Positions 25,379 to 34,433 of a stretch of 64,000 nt of DNA are shown here, piece after piece. The stretch covers positions 62,001 through 126,000 of the forward strand of contig CAKUES010000004.1 in NCBI GenBank assembly GCA_934646835.1, in the 5' to 3' direction. The stretch is from an uncultured Coriobacteriales bacterium. Its GTDB lineage: Bacteria > Actinomycetota > Coriobacteriia > Coriobacteriales > QAMH01. Within the stretch, counting starts at the first letter, position 1; each line of letters begins with the position of its first letter. The translations under genes and the position numbers were made by a program. The notes under the pieces were generated by a model. It saw only the letters and a list, made by a program, of their open reading frames with translations, ran no database searches and was not told the DNA's origin.

Positions 25379-27919
25379 CTACTTCTTAGCCGTTGTCGTC
25401 TTCTTCTTGGCAGCGGGCTTCTTGGCCGCGGCCTTCTTCTTGGGAGCCGCCTTCTTCTTGGCAGCCTCCTCCTCGCGCTTGGGACAGTCCATGTTCACGC
25501 AGATGCGCCACGGGCCGCGACCGGTGTCGACGATGACCTCCGGCGCACCGCAGCTGTCGCAGACCTCGCCCGTCGCCTGGAGCTTGCCGCGCTGCGGCAG
25601 CGGGTAACTCGTCTCGCACTCCGGGTGGTTGCTGCAGCGGATGAAGCGCTTGAGCGTGCGCGGGTTCTTCTGCGCAATGAGCCTGCCGCCCTCACGACCG
25701 GCTTCCTTGCATGCCGGGCACTCGCCCACGTCGATGGAGGGCTCGTGGTTGCTCGGGCACTCGGGGTCGAGGCAGTGGTTGTAGCCCTTGCTCCTAAACG
25801 GCGTGACCTTGATCTGAGTGCCGCCGCAGACCGGACAGGGTTCCTCGACCACGTCGTAGCGGCCCTGGGGCAGCGGGTAAGTGACGTCGCAGTCCGGCCA
25901 GCTGTTGCAGCCGACAAAGCTGCCGCGCGTCTTGGCGCTCGTCTTCACGCACAGGTCACCGCCGCACTTGGGGCAAGTGCCCACGCGGCTGTCTGCGATG
26001 ACGGCCTCCGTGATGGCATCCGCCATCTCGTCTGCACGCGGGATGAGGTCGTCCATGATCTCTCCCAGCAGGCGACGGGAGTGGTTGACGACGTTGTCGC
26101 GCTCGTCCTTGCCCTCTGCGATGTTGGTCATCTCGACTTCGAGCTCCGCCGTCATGTCGGGCGTGGTGATGGAAGGCGCAAAGCGCTGCAGCGCGTCGAT
26201 CACGGCAAAGCCGAGCTGGGTGGGCTCGATGGGGTCGTTGACGATGTACTTGCGGCCATAGAGCTTCTCGATCATGTCCGCACGCGTGGCCTTGGTGCCA
26301 AGACCGCACTTCTCCATCTCCTGCACGAGCTTGCCGGTGCTGTAACGCGCAGGCGGTTGGGTCTGCTTTTTCTCGCACAGCGGGCTGGAGAAGTCGAGCA
26401 CGTCGCCCTCTGCGATCGCGGGCATCTGCTCGTCCTTCTTGAGGCCGTACTGGTAGACGCCGCGCCAACCGGGGACGACGAGCACGTCGCCCTTGGCCTT
26501 GAACTGCTCGCCATTGACGTCGAGCAGCACCGTGGTGCCCTCGATCTGGGCGGGGTCCATGAGCGTCGCCATGAAGCGGCGGGCGATGAGGTTGTAGAGC
26601 TTCCACTCCTCCGGGCGCAGCTTGTCCGGGTCGCCCAGGCCGGTGGGATAGATGGGCGGGTGGTCCGTGGAGAACTGCTTGCCGCGCGTGGGGTGGTAGC
26701 CCTTGTCCTTGGCGTCGGCGATGATCGCGTCCGCGTAAGGCGCGTACGCAGGGTTGCCCGCGAGCATCTTGAGAGTCGCGGTGTAGTCGAGGCCGTCCGG
26801 GTAGACCGTGTTGTCGACACGGGGATAGGTGATGTAGCCGCTCATGTAGAGGCTCTCCGCGATGCGCATGGTGCGACTCGGGCGGATGCCGATGCCGGAC
26901 GCCGCAGCCTGCAGGCTCGTGGTGTTGAACGGGGCGGGCACGGGAGCCTTGCGCAGCTTCTTGGTCACCGAGGCGACCTTGGCACTCGTCGCGTTCTCGA
27001 CCTGGGCAAAGGCGCGGTTGGCCTTAGCTTCCTCCTTGAAGTTGTTGTCGACGTGACCGCCGCCAAACTCCTCGTCAGCCTTGCCCTGCGGTGCAAACTT
27101 GCCGCTGATAACCCAGTAGTCCTCCGGGACGAAGGCCTGGCGCTCCTGCTCCTTGGCGACAACCAGCGCCAGTGTAGGCGTCTGGACGCGACCAGCGCTG
27201 CGCACATTGCCGATGCCGCTGTACTTGACGGCGGTGAGGTAGCGCGTGAGCACCGCACCCCAGATGAGGTCGATGTGCTGGCGCGACTCGCCGGCGTGCG
27301 CAAGGTCGAAGTCCAACTCGACGAGGTTTTCCGCGGAGAACGCCTCCTGAATCTCCTTCTTGATGAAGGCGCTGTAGCGAGCGCGTGTGATGGGGGCGTC
27401 GGGGTTCTCGCCGCGCACGATGCCGAGCGCGTCGAGGCCGATGAGCTCGCCTTCGCGGTCGAAGTCGGTTGCGATGACGATGGAGCTCGCCTTCTTGGCG
27501 AGGTTTTTGAGGGAGCGGATGATGCCCTTCTCCTTGGGGCTCTTGAGAAGGGGTGCGTAGGTCAGATACGGGAGCGCTTGGATCTTCCAGCCCTTGAGGT
27601 CGACGCCCTCTGCGGTGAAGGGCTTGCGCTTCTTCTCCCAGGGCGGGGTCGCCAGGGTCTTGGGGACCGTCGGCGCGTCGAGGACTTCCCCGTCAACGGT
27701 GAGGCCGACCCAGCCGTTGCGCTTGCTCCACACGAGCTCCACCGGGAACTCGACCTCGAGGATGTGGCCGCGCAGACCGATGGTGACGCAGTCGTCGCCG
27801 TTGCGCTTGAAGCGGTAGACCGGGGTGTCGTAGACCTTGTCGGCCTTGACGGGGCCCTCCGCCAGAAGCTTGGCGATGTTGCTCGCCGCGTCGTTTTTCT
27901 CAGTAATGATCAGTTCCAT
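25379..27919 (-). CDS. topA: DNA topoisomerase type IA with multiple C-terminal zinc fingers
   Basis: 846 residues. The Toprim domain opens with MELIITEKNDAASNIAKLL and contains ATDFDREGELIG; the catalytic Tyr is in MSGYITYPRVDNTVYP. After the core come several tetracysteine modules (CPKCGGDLC...CNSWPDCD, CPVCGG..., CPACKE..., CSNHPECE, CDSCGAPE...) and a Lys/Ala-rich tail. The N-terminal Toprim signature and the sequence around IRPSRTMRIAESLYMSGYITYPR look closer to archaeal-type topoisomerase I than to the E. coli enzyme. It relaxes negative supercoils. Probably monocistronic; divergent from comFC. Confidence 0.93.
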   Translation of the reverse strand: MELIITEKNDAASNIAKLLAEGPVKADKVYDTPVYRFKRNGDDCVTIGLRGHILEVEFPVELVWSKRNGWVGLTVDGEVLDAPTVPKTLATPPWEKKRKPFTAEGVDLKGWKIQALPYLTYAPLLKSPKEKGIIRSLKNLAKKASSIVIATDFDREGELIGLDALGIVRGENPDAPITRARYSAFIKKEIQEAFSAENLVELDFDLAHAGESRQHIDLIWGAVLTRYLTAVKYSGIGNVRSAGRVQTPTLALVVAKEQERQAFVPEDYWVISGKFAPQGKADEEFGGGHVDNNFKEEAKANRAFAQVENATSAKVASVTKKLRKAPVPAPFNTTSLQAAASGIGIRPSRTMRIAESLYMSGYITYPRVDNTVYPDGLDYTATLKMLAGNPAYAPYADAIIADAKDKGYHPTRGKQFSTDHPPIYPTGLGDPDKLRPEEWKLYNLIARRFMATLMDPAQIEGTTVLLDVNGEQFKAKGDVLVVPGWRGVYQYGLKKDEQMPAIAEGDVLDFSSPLCEKKQTQPPARYSTGKLVQEMEKCGLGTKATRADMIEKLYGRKYIVNDPIEPTQLGFAVIDALQRFAPSITTPDMTAELEVEMTNIAEGKDERDNVVNHSRRLLGEIMDDLIPRADEMADAITEAVIADSRVGTCPKCGGDLCVKTSAKTRGSFVGCNSWPDCDVTYPLPQGRYDVVEEPCPVCGGTQIKVTPFRSKGYNHCLDPECPSNHEPSIDVGECPACKEAGREGGRLIAQKNPRTLKRFIRCSNHPECETSYPLPQRGKLQATGEVCDSCGAPEVIVDTGRGPWRICVNMDCPKREEEAAKKKAAPKKKAAAKKPAAKKKTTTAKK

Positions 27920-28026
27920 AGAAAGACATCGCTTCCTGTTGTGTTTGTGCCGGCCGGTGTCTCACGCGTCATATAAGATGGTTGGCGAGATACCTGTATG
28001 CAGCGGAGGGCGGATGAGGCCCTCTT

Positions 28027-28785
28027 ATGTTTGATATTCGCAAGATAATAGCAGCGACCTGCGACGCGATAGCCGAGACTTTGTACCCCACCCGCTGCGT
28101 CGGGTGCGAGGAACCGGGCTCTTTACTATGCTCTACCTGCGAAAACGCCCTCGAGCGGATAAATCTTGAAATTGCCTGCCCGCGCTGCGGGGCGCCGTTT
28201 GGCAAAGACATGTGCACAGAATGCCCGCCACCGGGCTCGACCGACAGCCAAGGGCGGCTCCTGCCCCCACCCTACAGCTTTGACGCCGCGCGCTGCGCCT
28301 GCAGCTACGAGGGCATCTGCAAGCACCTGATCGGCGCCTACAAGGACGGCGGCGAGCGCCGCCTAGCCGATCACATCGCGCGCGAGCTGCACCGCACGCT
28401 CGCACGCAGCCCAAGCTGGCTGGCCGCCGCAGACCTCATCGTCCCCATACCGCCGACACCCTCCCACCTAAGGGAGCGCGGCTGGTACCCCGTCGGCGAC
28501 ATCGCCACCTGCCTCAGCGAGCGCTGCGGCATCCCGCTCGTCCATGCGCTGGAGAGCTCCAAAGCGGCAGACCAGCGCACCCTCGACCGCGAGATGCGCA
28601 TGCACAACCGCACCGGTACGCTCGCCGTCAAACCCGGCTGCGAGCCCATCATGTCCCAGGGCCCGACTATAGTATTGCTAGACGACGTACTGACAACCGG
28701 GGCAACCTGCAACGCCGCAGCTCACGCGCTCAAATCAGCCGGAGCAAAGAGAGTCCTCGTCACCACTTACGCCCGTGTGTGGTAA
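28027..28785 (+). CDS. comFC: ComF family phosphoribosyltransferase-like protein
   Basis: 252 residues. N-terminal zinc-binding cysteines (TRCVGCEEPGSLLCSTC ... CPRCGAPFG ... CTEC) are followed by a type I PRTase domain with the PRPP-binding loop VLLDDVLTTGATC. ComFC is needed for DNA uptake in naturally competent bacteria, but the family is also widespread in others. No comFA is adjacent. The start at ATG 28027 lies 107 bp from the divergent topA start. The first T of the downstream tatA region overlaps loosely; cotranscription with tatA is likely. Confidence 0.88.
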   Translation: MFDIRKIIAATCDAIAETLYPTRCVGCEEPGSLLCSTCENALERINLEIACPRCGAPFGKDMCTECPPPGSTDSQGRLLPPPYSFDAARCACSYEGICKHLIGAYKDGGERRLADHIARELHRTLARSPSWLAAADLIVPIPPTPSHLRERGWYPVGDIATCLSERCGIPLVHALESSKAADQRTLDREMRMHNRTGTLAVKPGCEPIMSQGPTIVLLDDVLTTGATCNAAAHALKSAGAKRVLVTTYARVW

Positions 28786-28829
28786 AGTGCTGTGCTTGCA
28801 GGGAACCGAATATCGAACGAAGGATGCTA

Positions 28830-29426
28830 ATGCTAGGTATTGGCTCTACTGAGCTTGTGCTCATCTTGTTCTTCGGGTTCCTTATCTTTGGACCGGAGAA
28901 GCTCCCTGAAATGGGACGCACCGTCGGCCGCGCTATCAGGCAGTTCCGCGCTGCCTCCGACGAGGTCAACAGCAAATTCAAAGAGGAGGTCTACGACCCC
29001 TTCCAAGAGGCCATCGATCCCTACAAGGGCGAGATCGAGAAGACCGTCGCCCCCATCAAAGAGGACATCGACGCCATCAACAGCTCTTTTAGGGACACCA
29101 AGGACGCGCTGAGCGACCCGCTGGACCTCAAAGGCAAGAGGCAGGAGATGCAAGATCGCGAGAAGAAGATCAAAGACACCTTCAGCTTCAAGTCCCCCAG
29201 CTCCGAGGTGAACACCGACAACTCCTCCTCCCCCAAGGCCGCCGAGGCCAAGGCCCAGGCACAGGAGGCCGTCAAGGCCGCTAACGCCGCCAAGGCAAAG
29301 AAGGCTGCCGCGGACACCAACGTCGACGACCCCTTCGCAAACGACGTCGCACCCGCAGCCGCCAAGCCCGCTGCAAGCGACGACCTCGCATCCCTGTACG
29401 ACTTCGACTCCGAGGACGGTGAGTAA
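28830..29426 (+). CDS. tatA: Sec-independent protein translocase TatA/TatB
   Basis: 198 residues from ATG 28830 (GAAGG six bases upstream; an ATG at 28824 is an alternative). One N-terminal membrane helix, GIGSTELVLILFFGFLIFGP, is followed by the hinge and amphipathic helix EKLPEMGRTVGRAIRQF, the TatA/B hallmark. The remaining 150 residues are charged and Ala-rich, much longer than minimal TatA. No separate tatB is seen, so this protein may serve both roles. It is followed 2 bp later by tatC. It exports folded proteins, such as the twin-arginine lipoprotein at 9854-11158. Confidence 0.92.
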   Translation: MLGIGSTELVLILFFGFLIFGPEKLPEMGRTVGRAIRQFRAASDEVNSKFKEEVYDPFQEAIDPYKGEIEKTVAPIKEDIDAINSSFRDTKDALSDPLDLKGKRQEMQDREKKIKDTFSFKSPSSEVNTDNSSSPKAAEAKAQAQEAVKAANAAKAKKAAADTNVDDPFANDVAPAAAKPAASDDLASLYDFDSEDGE

Positions 29427-29428
29427 GC

Positions 29429-30199
29429 ATGCCCATCGGACCTGCCCGCATGCCGCTGCTCGACCATCTGGGTGAGCTGCGCCGCCGCACCGTCATCATC
29501 GTCGTCTGCGTCCTCATCGCCATGTGCGTGCTCTATATGATCGCCCCGCAGCTCGTGGCGTTCCTCAAGCAGCCCATTGCCGAGTACCTGCCCGCCGACG
29601 GCGAGCTCTACACCATCAGGGCCTTCGAGGGCTTCACTGTCAAGATCATGGTCTCCATCTTTGGCGCGATCGTGGTCTGCAGCCCCATCATCATCTGGGA
29701 GATCCTCGCGTTCTTCCTGCCCGCGCTCAAGCCCAACGAGCGCAAGTGGGTCCTGCCCACCTTCGCCGTCGCCGTCGTGCTCTTCATCTGCGGCGTGGTG
29801 TTCTGCTACAACTTCTGCCTGGGCGCCGCATTCCAGTGGCTCACCGGCGAGTCGGACTCAATCGCGACGGTCCTGCCTGCGGCAAGCGACTACGTGAAGT
29901 TCCTGATCTTGTTCCTGATCGCCTTTGGCGTTGCCTTCGAGCTGCCCCTAGTGGTCTTCTACCTGATCTTGTTCGACATCGTCCCCTACAAGAAGCTGCG
30001 CGATAACTGGCGTGTCGCCTACATCGCCTTGCTGGTCCTCTCCGCAGTGGTTACCCCGGACGCAAGCCCCGTGACCATGTTCATCATGTTCGCGGCGCTT
30101 GTCGCCCTCTATGAGATCAGCCTGCTGTGCGCACGCGTGGCCCTCCAGCGCAAGATCAAGCGCCAGGCAGCCCGCGAAGCCGCAGAGGCAGCAGAGTAG
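29429..30199 (+). CDS. tatC: Sec-independent protein translocase TatC
   Basis: 256 residues with six predicted membrane helices. The N-terminal signature PLLDHLGELRRR carries the Glu that recognises twin-arginine signals, and further conserved parts (FKAFEG-like IRAFEGFTVKI, GVAFELPLVVF) fit TatC. The start is 2 bp after the tatA stop, within the GTGAGTAAGCATG junction. With TatA it forms the twin-arginine translocon in the cytoplasmic membrane. Confidence 0.95.
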   Translation: MPIGPARMPLLDHLGELRRRTVIIVVCVLIAMCVLYMIAPQLVAFLKQPIAEYLPADGELYTIRAFEGFTVKIMVSIFGAIVVCSPIIIWEILAFFLPALKPNERKWVLPTFAVAVVLFICGVVFCYNFCLGAAFQWLTGESDSIATVLPAASDYVKFLILFLIAFGVAFELPLVVFYLILFDIVPYKKLRDNWRVAYIALLVLSAVVTPDASPVTMFIMFAALVALYEISLLCARVALQRKIKRQAAREAAEAAE

Positions 30200-30214
30200 A
30201 GCCGGCGGTCCACC

Positions 30215-30577
30215 ATGCATGAACTCAGCCTGCTTCAGGGCGTCCTCGACTCTGTCACACCGGTCGCCAAAGACGCCGGCGCTACGCGCGTCACGAGCAT
30301 TACCCTCAACATCGGGGAGATGACCCAGGTCGTCGACGAGGCCATGGACTTTGGCTGGAATGTCCTCACGGAGGACGATCCCTTCTACAAGGGCGCCCAG
30401 CTCATCGTCAACCACATCAACGCCAGCTCGCTGTGCTTCGACTGCGGCGAGGAGTTCTCCCACGACCGCTACCACATGCGCTGTCCCAAGTGCGGCAGCG
30501 GACACACCGTGGTCAAGAGCGGCAAGGAGATGGACATCGCCTCGATCGAGATCGAGACCCCGGACGACGAGGACTAA
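30215..30577 (+). CDS. hypA: Hydrogenase maturation nickel chaperone HypA
   Basis: 120 residues. The N-terminal MHELSLLQGVLDSV supplies the nickel-binding His2, and the zinc finger is CFDCGEEF ... CPKCG. HypA delivers Ni to NiFe hydrogenase (or urease) precursors together with HypB. It begins 15 bp after tatC and 26 bp before hypB, so it is probably in one transcript with both. No hydrogenase structural genes or hypC-F occur in the window. Confidence 0.95.
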   Translation: MHELSLLQGVLDSVTPVAKDAGATRVTSITLNIGEMTQVVDEAMDFGWNVLTEDDPFYKGAQLIVNHINASSLCFDCGEEFSHDRYHMRCPKCGSGHTVVKSGKEMDIASIEIETPDDED

Positions 30578-30603
30578 ACGCACGAACCAACGGAGGTTTT
30601 GAG

Positions 30604-31272
30604 ATGGCACACATCGATTTGGACAAGAAGATCCTCGACAAGAGCGAGCGCTTCGCACAGGACAACCGCGAGTTGCTCGACGCCAACGGCGTCTTCATGA
30701 TCGATCTGCTCGCAAGCCCGGGTGCCGGCAAGACCTCCACCATCAAGGCGACGATCAACGCACTGCGCGACAAGTACAACATCGCCATCATCGAAGGCGA
30801 CATCGCAAGCAACGTCGACGCCGTCCGCATCAAGGAGATGGGCATCCCCGCCGTCCAGATCAACACCGGCGGCAGCTGCCACCTCGAAGGTGACATGATC
30901 AACAAGGCCCTCAAGGTCCTCGACCTCGCCAACACGGACTTGATCATCATCGAGAACGTAGGCAACCTGGTCTGCCCCACGGACTTCTACCTGGGCGAGG
31001 ACGTCAAGGTCATGATCCTCTCCGTGCCGGAAGGCGATGACAAGCCGCTCAAGTACCCCGGCATCTTCCAAGCAGCCAAGGCCATCCTGCTCAACAAGGT
31101 CGACACACTGCCCGTCTTCGACTTCGACATGCCGCTTTTCGAGGAGCATATCTCGGACCTCAACCCGCAGGCTCCCCTCTTCAAGATCGCCGCAACCAAG
31201 GAAGACGGCGTCGCAGAGTGGGCCGCCTGGCTCACCGAGCAGATTGAGGCCACCAAGGCCAAGCGCGCCTAG
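30604..31272 (+). CDS. hypB: Hydrogenase nickel incorporation GTPase HypB
   Basis: 222 residues from ATG 30604 behind GGAGG. P-loop LLASPGAGKTSTI, a metal-site region (EGDIASNVDAVRI ... NTGGSCHLEGDMI) with Cys and His ligands at the dimer interface, ENVGNLVCPTDFYLGE, and the NKVD base-recognition motif. It lacks the N-terminal histidine-rich tract of some HypB proteins, so nickel storage is unlikely. Last gene of the comFC-tatAC-hypAB group, followed by a strong terminator. Confidence 0.95.
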   Translation: MAHIDLDKKILDKSERFAQDNRELLDANGVFMIDLLASPGAGKTSTIKATINALRDKYNIAIIEGDIASNVDAVRIKEMGIPAVQINTGGSCHLEGDMINKALKVLDLANTDLIIIENVGNLVCPTDFYLGEDVKVMILSVPEGDDKPLKYPGIFQAAKAILLNKVDTLPVFDFDMPLFEEHISDLNPQAPLFKIAATKEDGVAEWAAWLTEQIEATKAKRA

Positions 31273-31297
31273 CAGCGCCTGCACACCCACCTAAGGC

Positions 31298-31340
31298 AAA
31301 GCACCCCGCCAGCTCTTGTAGCTGACGGGGTGCTTTTTTT
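31298..31340 (+). terminator. Rho-independent terminator after hypB
   Basis: AGCACCCCG pairs with CGGGGTGCT, with an inner AGCT/AGCT stem, followed by seven T (31334-31340). It is 25 bp after the hypB stop. Confidence 0.92.
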
Positions 31341-31440
31341 GCTTCCCTTTTTACCGTGCGTTATCGCTATGTTCGCAAAGCCCAAATCGACCCCGTTCGA
31401 GGGGGGGGTGAAAATGCAGCTTTCTAGTCGTCGCGGGGGG

Positions 31441-31526
31441 ACGGTCAACACTTTAGTCAGACTGATTTGTTGACCATGCCATGCGTGGCTTGGTCAACAA
31501 ATCAGTCTGACTAAAGTGTTGACCGT
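31441..31526. repeat. 86-bp nested palindrome
   Basis: Arms of 36 bp (31441-31476 and 31491-31526) are perfect reverse complements, and the 14-bp centre adds GCCA/TGGC. Each arm is itself a quasi-palindrome bounded by GGTCAACA and TGTTGACC around AGTCAGACT. It lies between the hypB terminator and the 3' end of the convergent membrane-protein gene. Confidence 0.9.
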
Positions 31527-31545
31527 GTTGCTTTCCTTACACGTA

Positions 31546-31568
31546 GGGGAGGGACCCTGTCCCTCCCC
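31546..31568 (-). repeat. Palindromic core of the short inverted-repeat element
   Basis: GGGGAGGGAC-CCT-GTCCCTCCCC with 10-bp perfect arms; flank CGTA on the left and an ATATACC side on the right as in other minus-oriented copies. No clear terminal repeats. Confidence 0.8.
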
Positions 31569-31646
31569 ATATACCACGCGTAATCACTACGCCCCAACGC
31601 AATGAAAACCAAGCCATTCGCGAGGCTTCAATGCCGCATCGTACAT

Positions 31647-31669
31647 GGGGAGGGACAGGGTCCCTCCCC
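31647..31669 (+). repeat. Palindromic core of the short inverted-repeat element
   Basis: GGGGAGGGAC-AGG-GTCCCTCCCC, opposite in orientation to the copy 78 bp away, so the two form a larger inverted pair between the hypB terminator and the membrane-protein gene. Confidence 0.8.
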
Positions 31670-31699
31670 TATGGTTGCATGCATCGCAGGCGCTTACCG

Positions 31700-32626
31700 C
31701 TACTCCTGCGGCGGGATGGGCGGCTGGCCGGCGGGATGCACGGGGCCTGCCTCAGGCTCAGGCACCGCGCCCTGCGGCAGCTCGCGGTACTTGCGCACCT
31801 TGGAGATGTAGACGCAGCTGATGATCAGCAGGACTGTCGTGATCAGGTGGCAGGCAAGGCAGGACAGAACCGCAGCGATGATGCTCCACACAAAGGCGCC
31901 GGTGAGCTTGTCGGGCTTGCGGCAGTTGCGCAGGGAGAGGATCGCCGCGATCAGCGAGACGACGTAGACGGCAGTCGCCAACACGATCAGCACGATGAGA
32001 ACGCTTGCAAAGAGCTGTGCTGCCAGCTCCTCGCCGCTGCTCAGGCTGGTATCGCCAAAGGTGTTGTGCTGCTCATGGCTCTCGTGCTTCTCATGCAGGC
32101 CGTAGGCGTTGCTGGCGCCGATCTTGGCAAGAGCGCCGGCAAGGTCCTTGAGGTCGTCCTTGTCCAAGTCTGCAAGCTCGGAGCCGATGGCAATCGTCGC
32201 GCCCTTGGAGAAGCTCGTCAGGAACTTGGCCATCTTGGCCTCGTCGAGGTCAAGATCGTACTTGTCGTCGAAAGCGGCGAGTGCCTTCTTGATCTGGGCC
32301 TTGTCGGTCGTCTGCACGACCTTGCCAAAGGCGTTGATCTCTGACACCTTTGCCGTGCCAAACAGATGGGCGAAATCGGCAGTGGTCTGCTCGTCGAGGG
32401 CCTCGATCATCTGTCCAAAGTCCTCGTAAACATCGGACACGTCCTCATCGAGGTCGAAGATTTCCTCGATAGAACCGCCGTTGTCCTCGTACTCGTTGAT
32501 AACCGTGCTTGTCACCACGCCTGCCCCGGCGATCAAGGCGATCGAGGCGAGTATGCCGAGCACAGAGAGAACGATCGTCGCGATGCTCAGACCGCGGACG
32601 ACCCTTGCGTCAGATTCGTAGTTCAT
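31700..32626 (-). CDS. Membrane protein of unknown function
   Basis: 308 residues. Membrane segments at about 13-37, 205-235 and 245-275; between the first two is an acidic extracytoplasmic region of about 170 residues with alternating Asp/Glu/Ala helices and a His-rich patch (LHEKHESHEQHNTF). The C-terminal pair of helices with a CRKP turn and a Pro-rich tail resembles the DUF4190-type envelope proteins. I do not recognise a function. The start ATG 32626 has AGGAAG upstream. It appears monocistronic. Confidence 0.6.
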   Translation of the reverse strand: MNYESDARVVRGLSIATIVLSVLGILASIALIAGAGVVTSTVINEYEDNGGSIEEIFDLDEDVSDVYEDFGQMIEALDEQTTADFAHLFGTAKVSEINAFGKVVQTTDKAQIKKALAAFDDKYDLDLDEAKMAKFLTSFSKGATIAIGSELADLDKDDLKDLAGALAKIGASNAYGLHEKHESHEQHNTFGDTSLSSGEELAAQLFASVLIVLIVLATAVYVVSLIAAILSLRNCRKPDKLTGAFVWSIIAAVLSCLACHLITTVLLIISCVYISKVRKYRELPQGAVPEPEAGPVHPAGQPPIPPQE

Positions 32627-32758
32627 AAGGCTTCCTTTCTCGAAGTCTGATAGCCCCAGTCTACGCCACGCAAGCGTCCAGTCTGTGGCAGATGTGCTCT
32701 CTTACGCAAACGCAAGGGTGACATGCCACGCCAGAGAGGCCCTCGCAATGCGGCGCAC

Positions 32759-32796
32759 AAAAAACGACCCCGCCTCCTCGAAAGGAGACAGGGTCG
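32759..32796 (-). terminator. Rho-independent terminator downstream of the NhaC-type gene
   Basis: On the minus strand CGACCCTG-CTCCT pairs with AGGAG-CGGGGTCG around a TTCG-like loop and is followed by six T (32764-32759). It is about 30 bp after the stop at 32829. Confidence 0.9.
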
Positions 32797-32828
32797 GCAA
32801 CTAAGGCAGCTGCTAGACAAGCTGGGCG

Positions 32829-34367
32829 CTACTCGGTGACAGCACCTGCGGCAGGCTCGATGTCCTTGACGGACTTGCCGATGCGCTTCTTGATAACGAG
32901 CAAGGTACCGATGACGAGCACGGCGCCGATAGCCAGGCAGATGACCGCGTTCTGGACAAAACCGGCAATGATGTAGCAAATGAAGCAGATAACAGCCATC
33001 GTGATGACATAGGGCAGCTGGGTGTTCACATGCTCGATATGGTTCACCTTGGCGCCTGCAGAGGCCATGACCGTGGTATCGGAGATGGGACTGCAGTGGT
33101 CACCGGCAACAGCGCCGGCCAGGCAGGCAGAGATGCCGATGGTGAGCAGGGTGGGCTCGTTGGAGAAGATCGGCAGGACGATGGGAATCAGGATGCCGAA
33201 GGTACCCCAAGAGGTGCCGGTTGCAAAGGCGAGCGCCACGGCAACCAGGAAGATGATGGCGGGAAGCATCATGAACAGGCCGGCGGCAGCGCCCTCCATG
33301 AGGCCGGCAACAAAGTCCGCGGCACCCAGCAGGCTGGTCATGTTCTTCAGGCTGACGGCGAAGGTCAGAACGAGGATCGCGGGGACCATGGCGTTGAAGC
33401 CGCTGACAAAGCAAGAAGTTGCGTCCTTGAAGCTCACCACGCGGCGGACGAGCAGGTAGAGGAAGGTGAAGACCAGGGCGATCATAGAGCCCCAAGGCAG
33501 TGCCGTGAAGGCGTCCGTGTCACCGAAGGCAGCGACGACGTCGCCGAAGTTGCCCTCCTCGTCCCAGAAGCCGCCGACGTAGAGCATGCCGACGATGCAG
33601 CAGATAATCAAGACGATGACGGGCAGCAGCATGTCCCACAGGCTGGCGCGGCTGTTCTCGACGACCTCTTCCTCCTCGATCTTGCCGAGGTCGCCATCAC
33701 GGTAGGCCTTGAGCTCGGCGGCGGCCATGGGGCCGTAGTCGAAGTTGAGGAAGATCAGGCCGAGGACGAAGACGATGATCAGCAGAGAGTAGAAGTTGAA
33801 GGGAATCGCGCTGATGAAGAGCTCGATGCCGTTGACGCCGAGGTCCTGTGCAACACCGGAGACTGCAGCGGCCCAGGAGGAAACCGGGGCGATCATGCAG
33901 ATGGGGGCTGCGGTCGCGTCGATGATAAACGCGAGCTTAGCGCGGGACACATTCTTGCTGTCGGTCACGGGGCTCATGACAGAGCCGACGGTCAGGCAGT
34001 TGAAGTAGTCGTCGACGAAGATCAGCACGCCGAGGATAAAGGTGCAGACCTGGACGCCGATGCGGCTCTTGACGTGCTTGGCAGCGAACTTGCCAAAGGC
34101 CGCCGCGCCGCCAGCGATGTTGACGAGCGCGACCATGATACCGAGCATCACCAAGAAGATGAAGATGCCCGCGTTATCGGCAACAGCGGGGACAATGCCG
34201 TCGTTGATGATGGTGTTGAGGGTTGCGACGGGCGCGAAGCCGGCAACCAGCAGACCGCCGACGAGGATGCCGACGAAAAGCGACGTATAGGTTTCCTTGG
34301 TGATGAGTGCCAAGACGATAGCGATGATCGGTGGCAAGAGCGACCATCCGGTACCGACAAATTCCAT
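32829..34367 (-). CDS. lysW: NhaC-family transporter, probable lysine transporter (LysW-type)
   Basis: About 512 residues from ATG 34367, four bases after GGGAGGAG; a longer frame would run into the riboswitch. About 11-13 membrane segments and the NhaC-type central motifs (IFVDDYFNCLTVGSVM; GDHCSPISDTTVMASAG). NhaC proteins are annotated as Na+/H+ antiporters, but members behind lysine riboswitches were predicted to be lysine importers (LysW). The clear lysine aptamer in this leader is therefore the main evidence for substrate. Followed by its own terminator. Confidence 0.85.
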   Translation of the reverse strand: MEFVGTGWSLLPPIIAIVLALITKETYTSLFVGILVGGLLVAGFAPVATLNTIINDGIVPAVADNAGIFIFLVMLGIMVALVNIAGGAAAFGKFAAKHVKSRIGVQVCTFILGVLIFVDDYFNCLTVGSVMSPVTDSKNVSRAKLAFIIDATAAPICMIAPVSSWAAAVSGVAQDLGVNGIELFISAIPFNFYSLLIIVFVLGLIFLNFDYGPMAAAELKAYRDGDLGKIEEEEVVENSRASLWDMLLPVIVLIICCIVGMLYVGGFWDEEGNFGDVVAAFGDTDAFTALPWGSMIALVFTFLYLLVRRVVSFKDATSCFVSGFNAMVPAILVLTFAVSLKNMTSLLGAADFVAGLMEGAAAGLFMMLPAIIFLVAVALAFATGTSWGTFGILIPIVLPIFSNEPTLLTIGISACLAGAVAGDHCSPISDTTVMASAGAKVNHIEHVNTQLPYVITMAVICFICYIIAGFVQNAVICLAIGAVLVIGTLLVIKKRIGKSVKDIEPAAGAVTE

Positions 34368-34433
34368 GTTTCTCCTCCCTATGCGGGCAACCACACACGG
34401 CCGCGCGCACAGGCATGGAGCCTGTCGCAGGTC

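Noticed and set aside
31546..31669. Palindromic G-rich cores as simple Rho-independent terminators
   Set aside because: They lack T tracts on either strand, occur where terminators already exist, and their flanks align as part of a longer repeat family.
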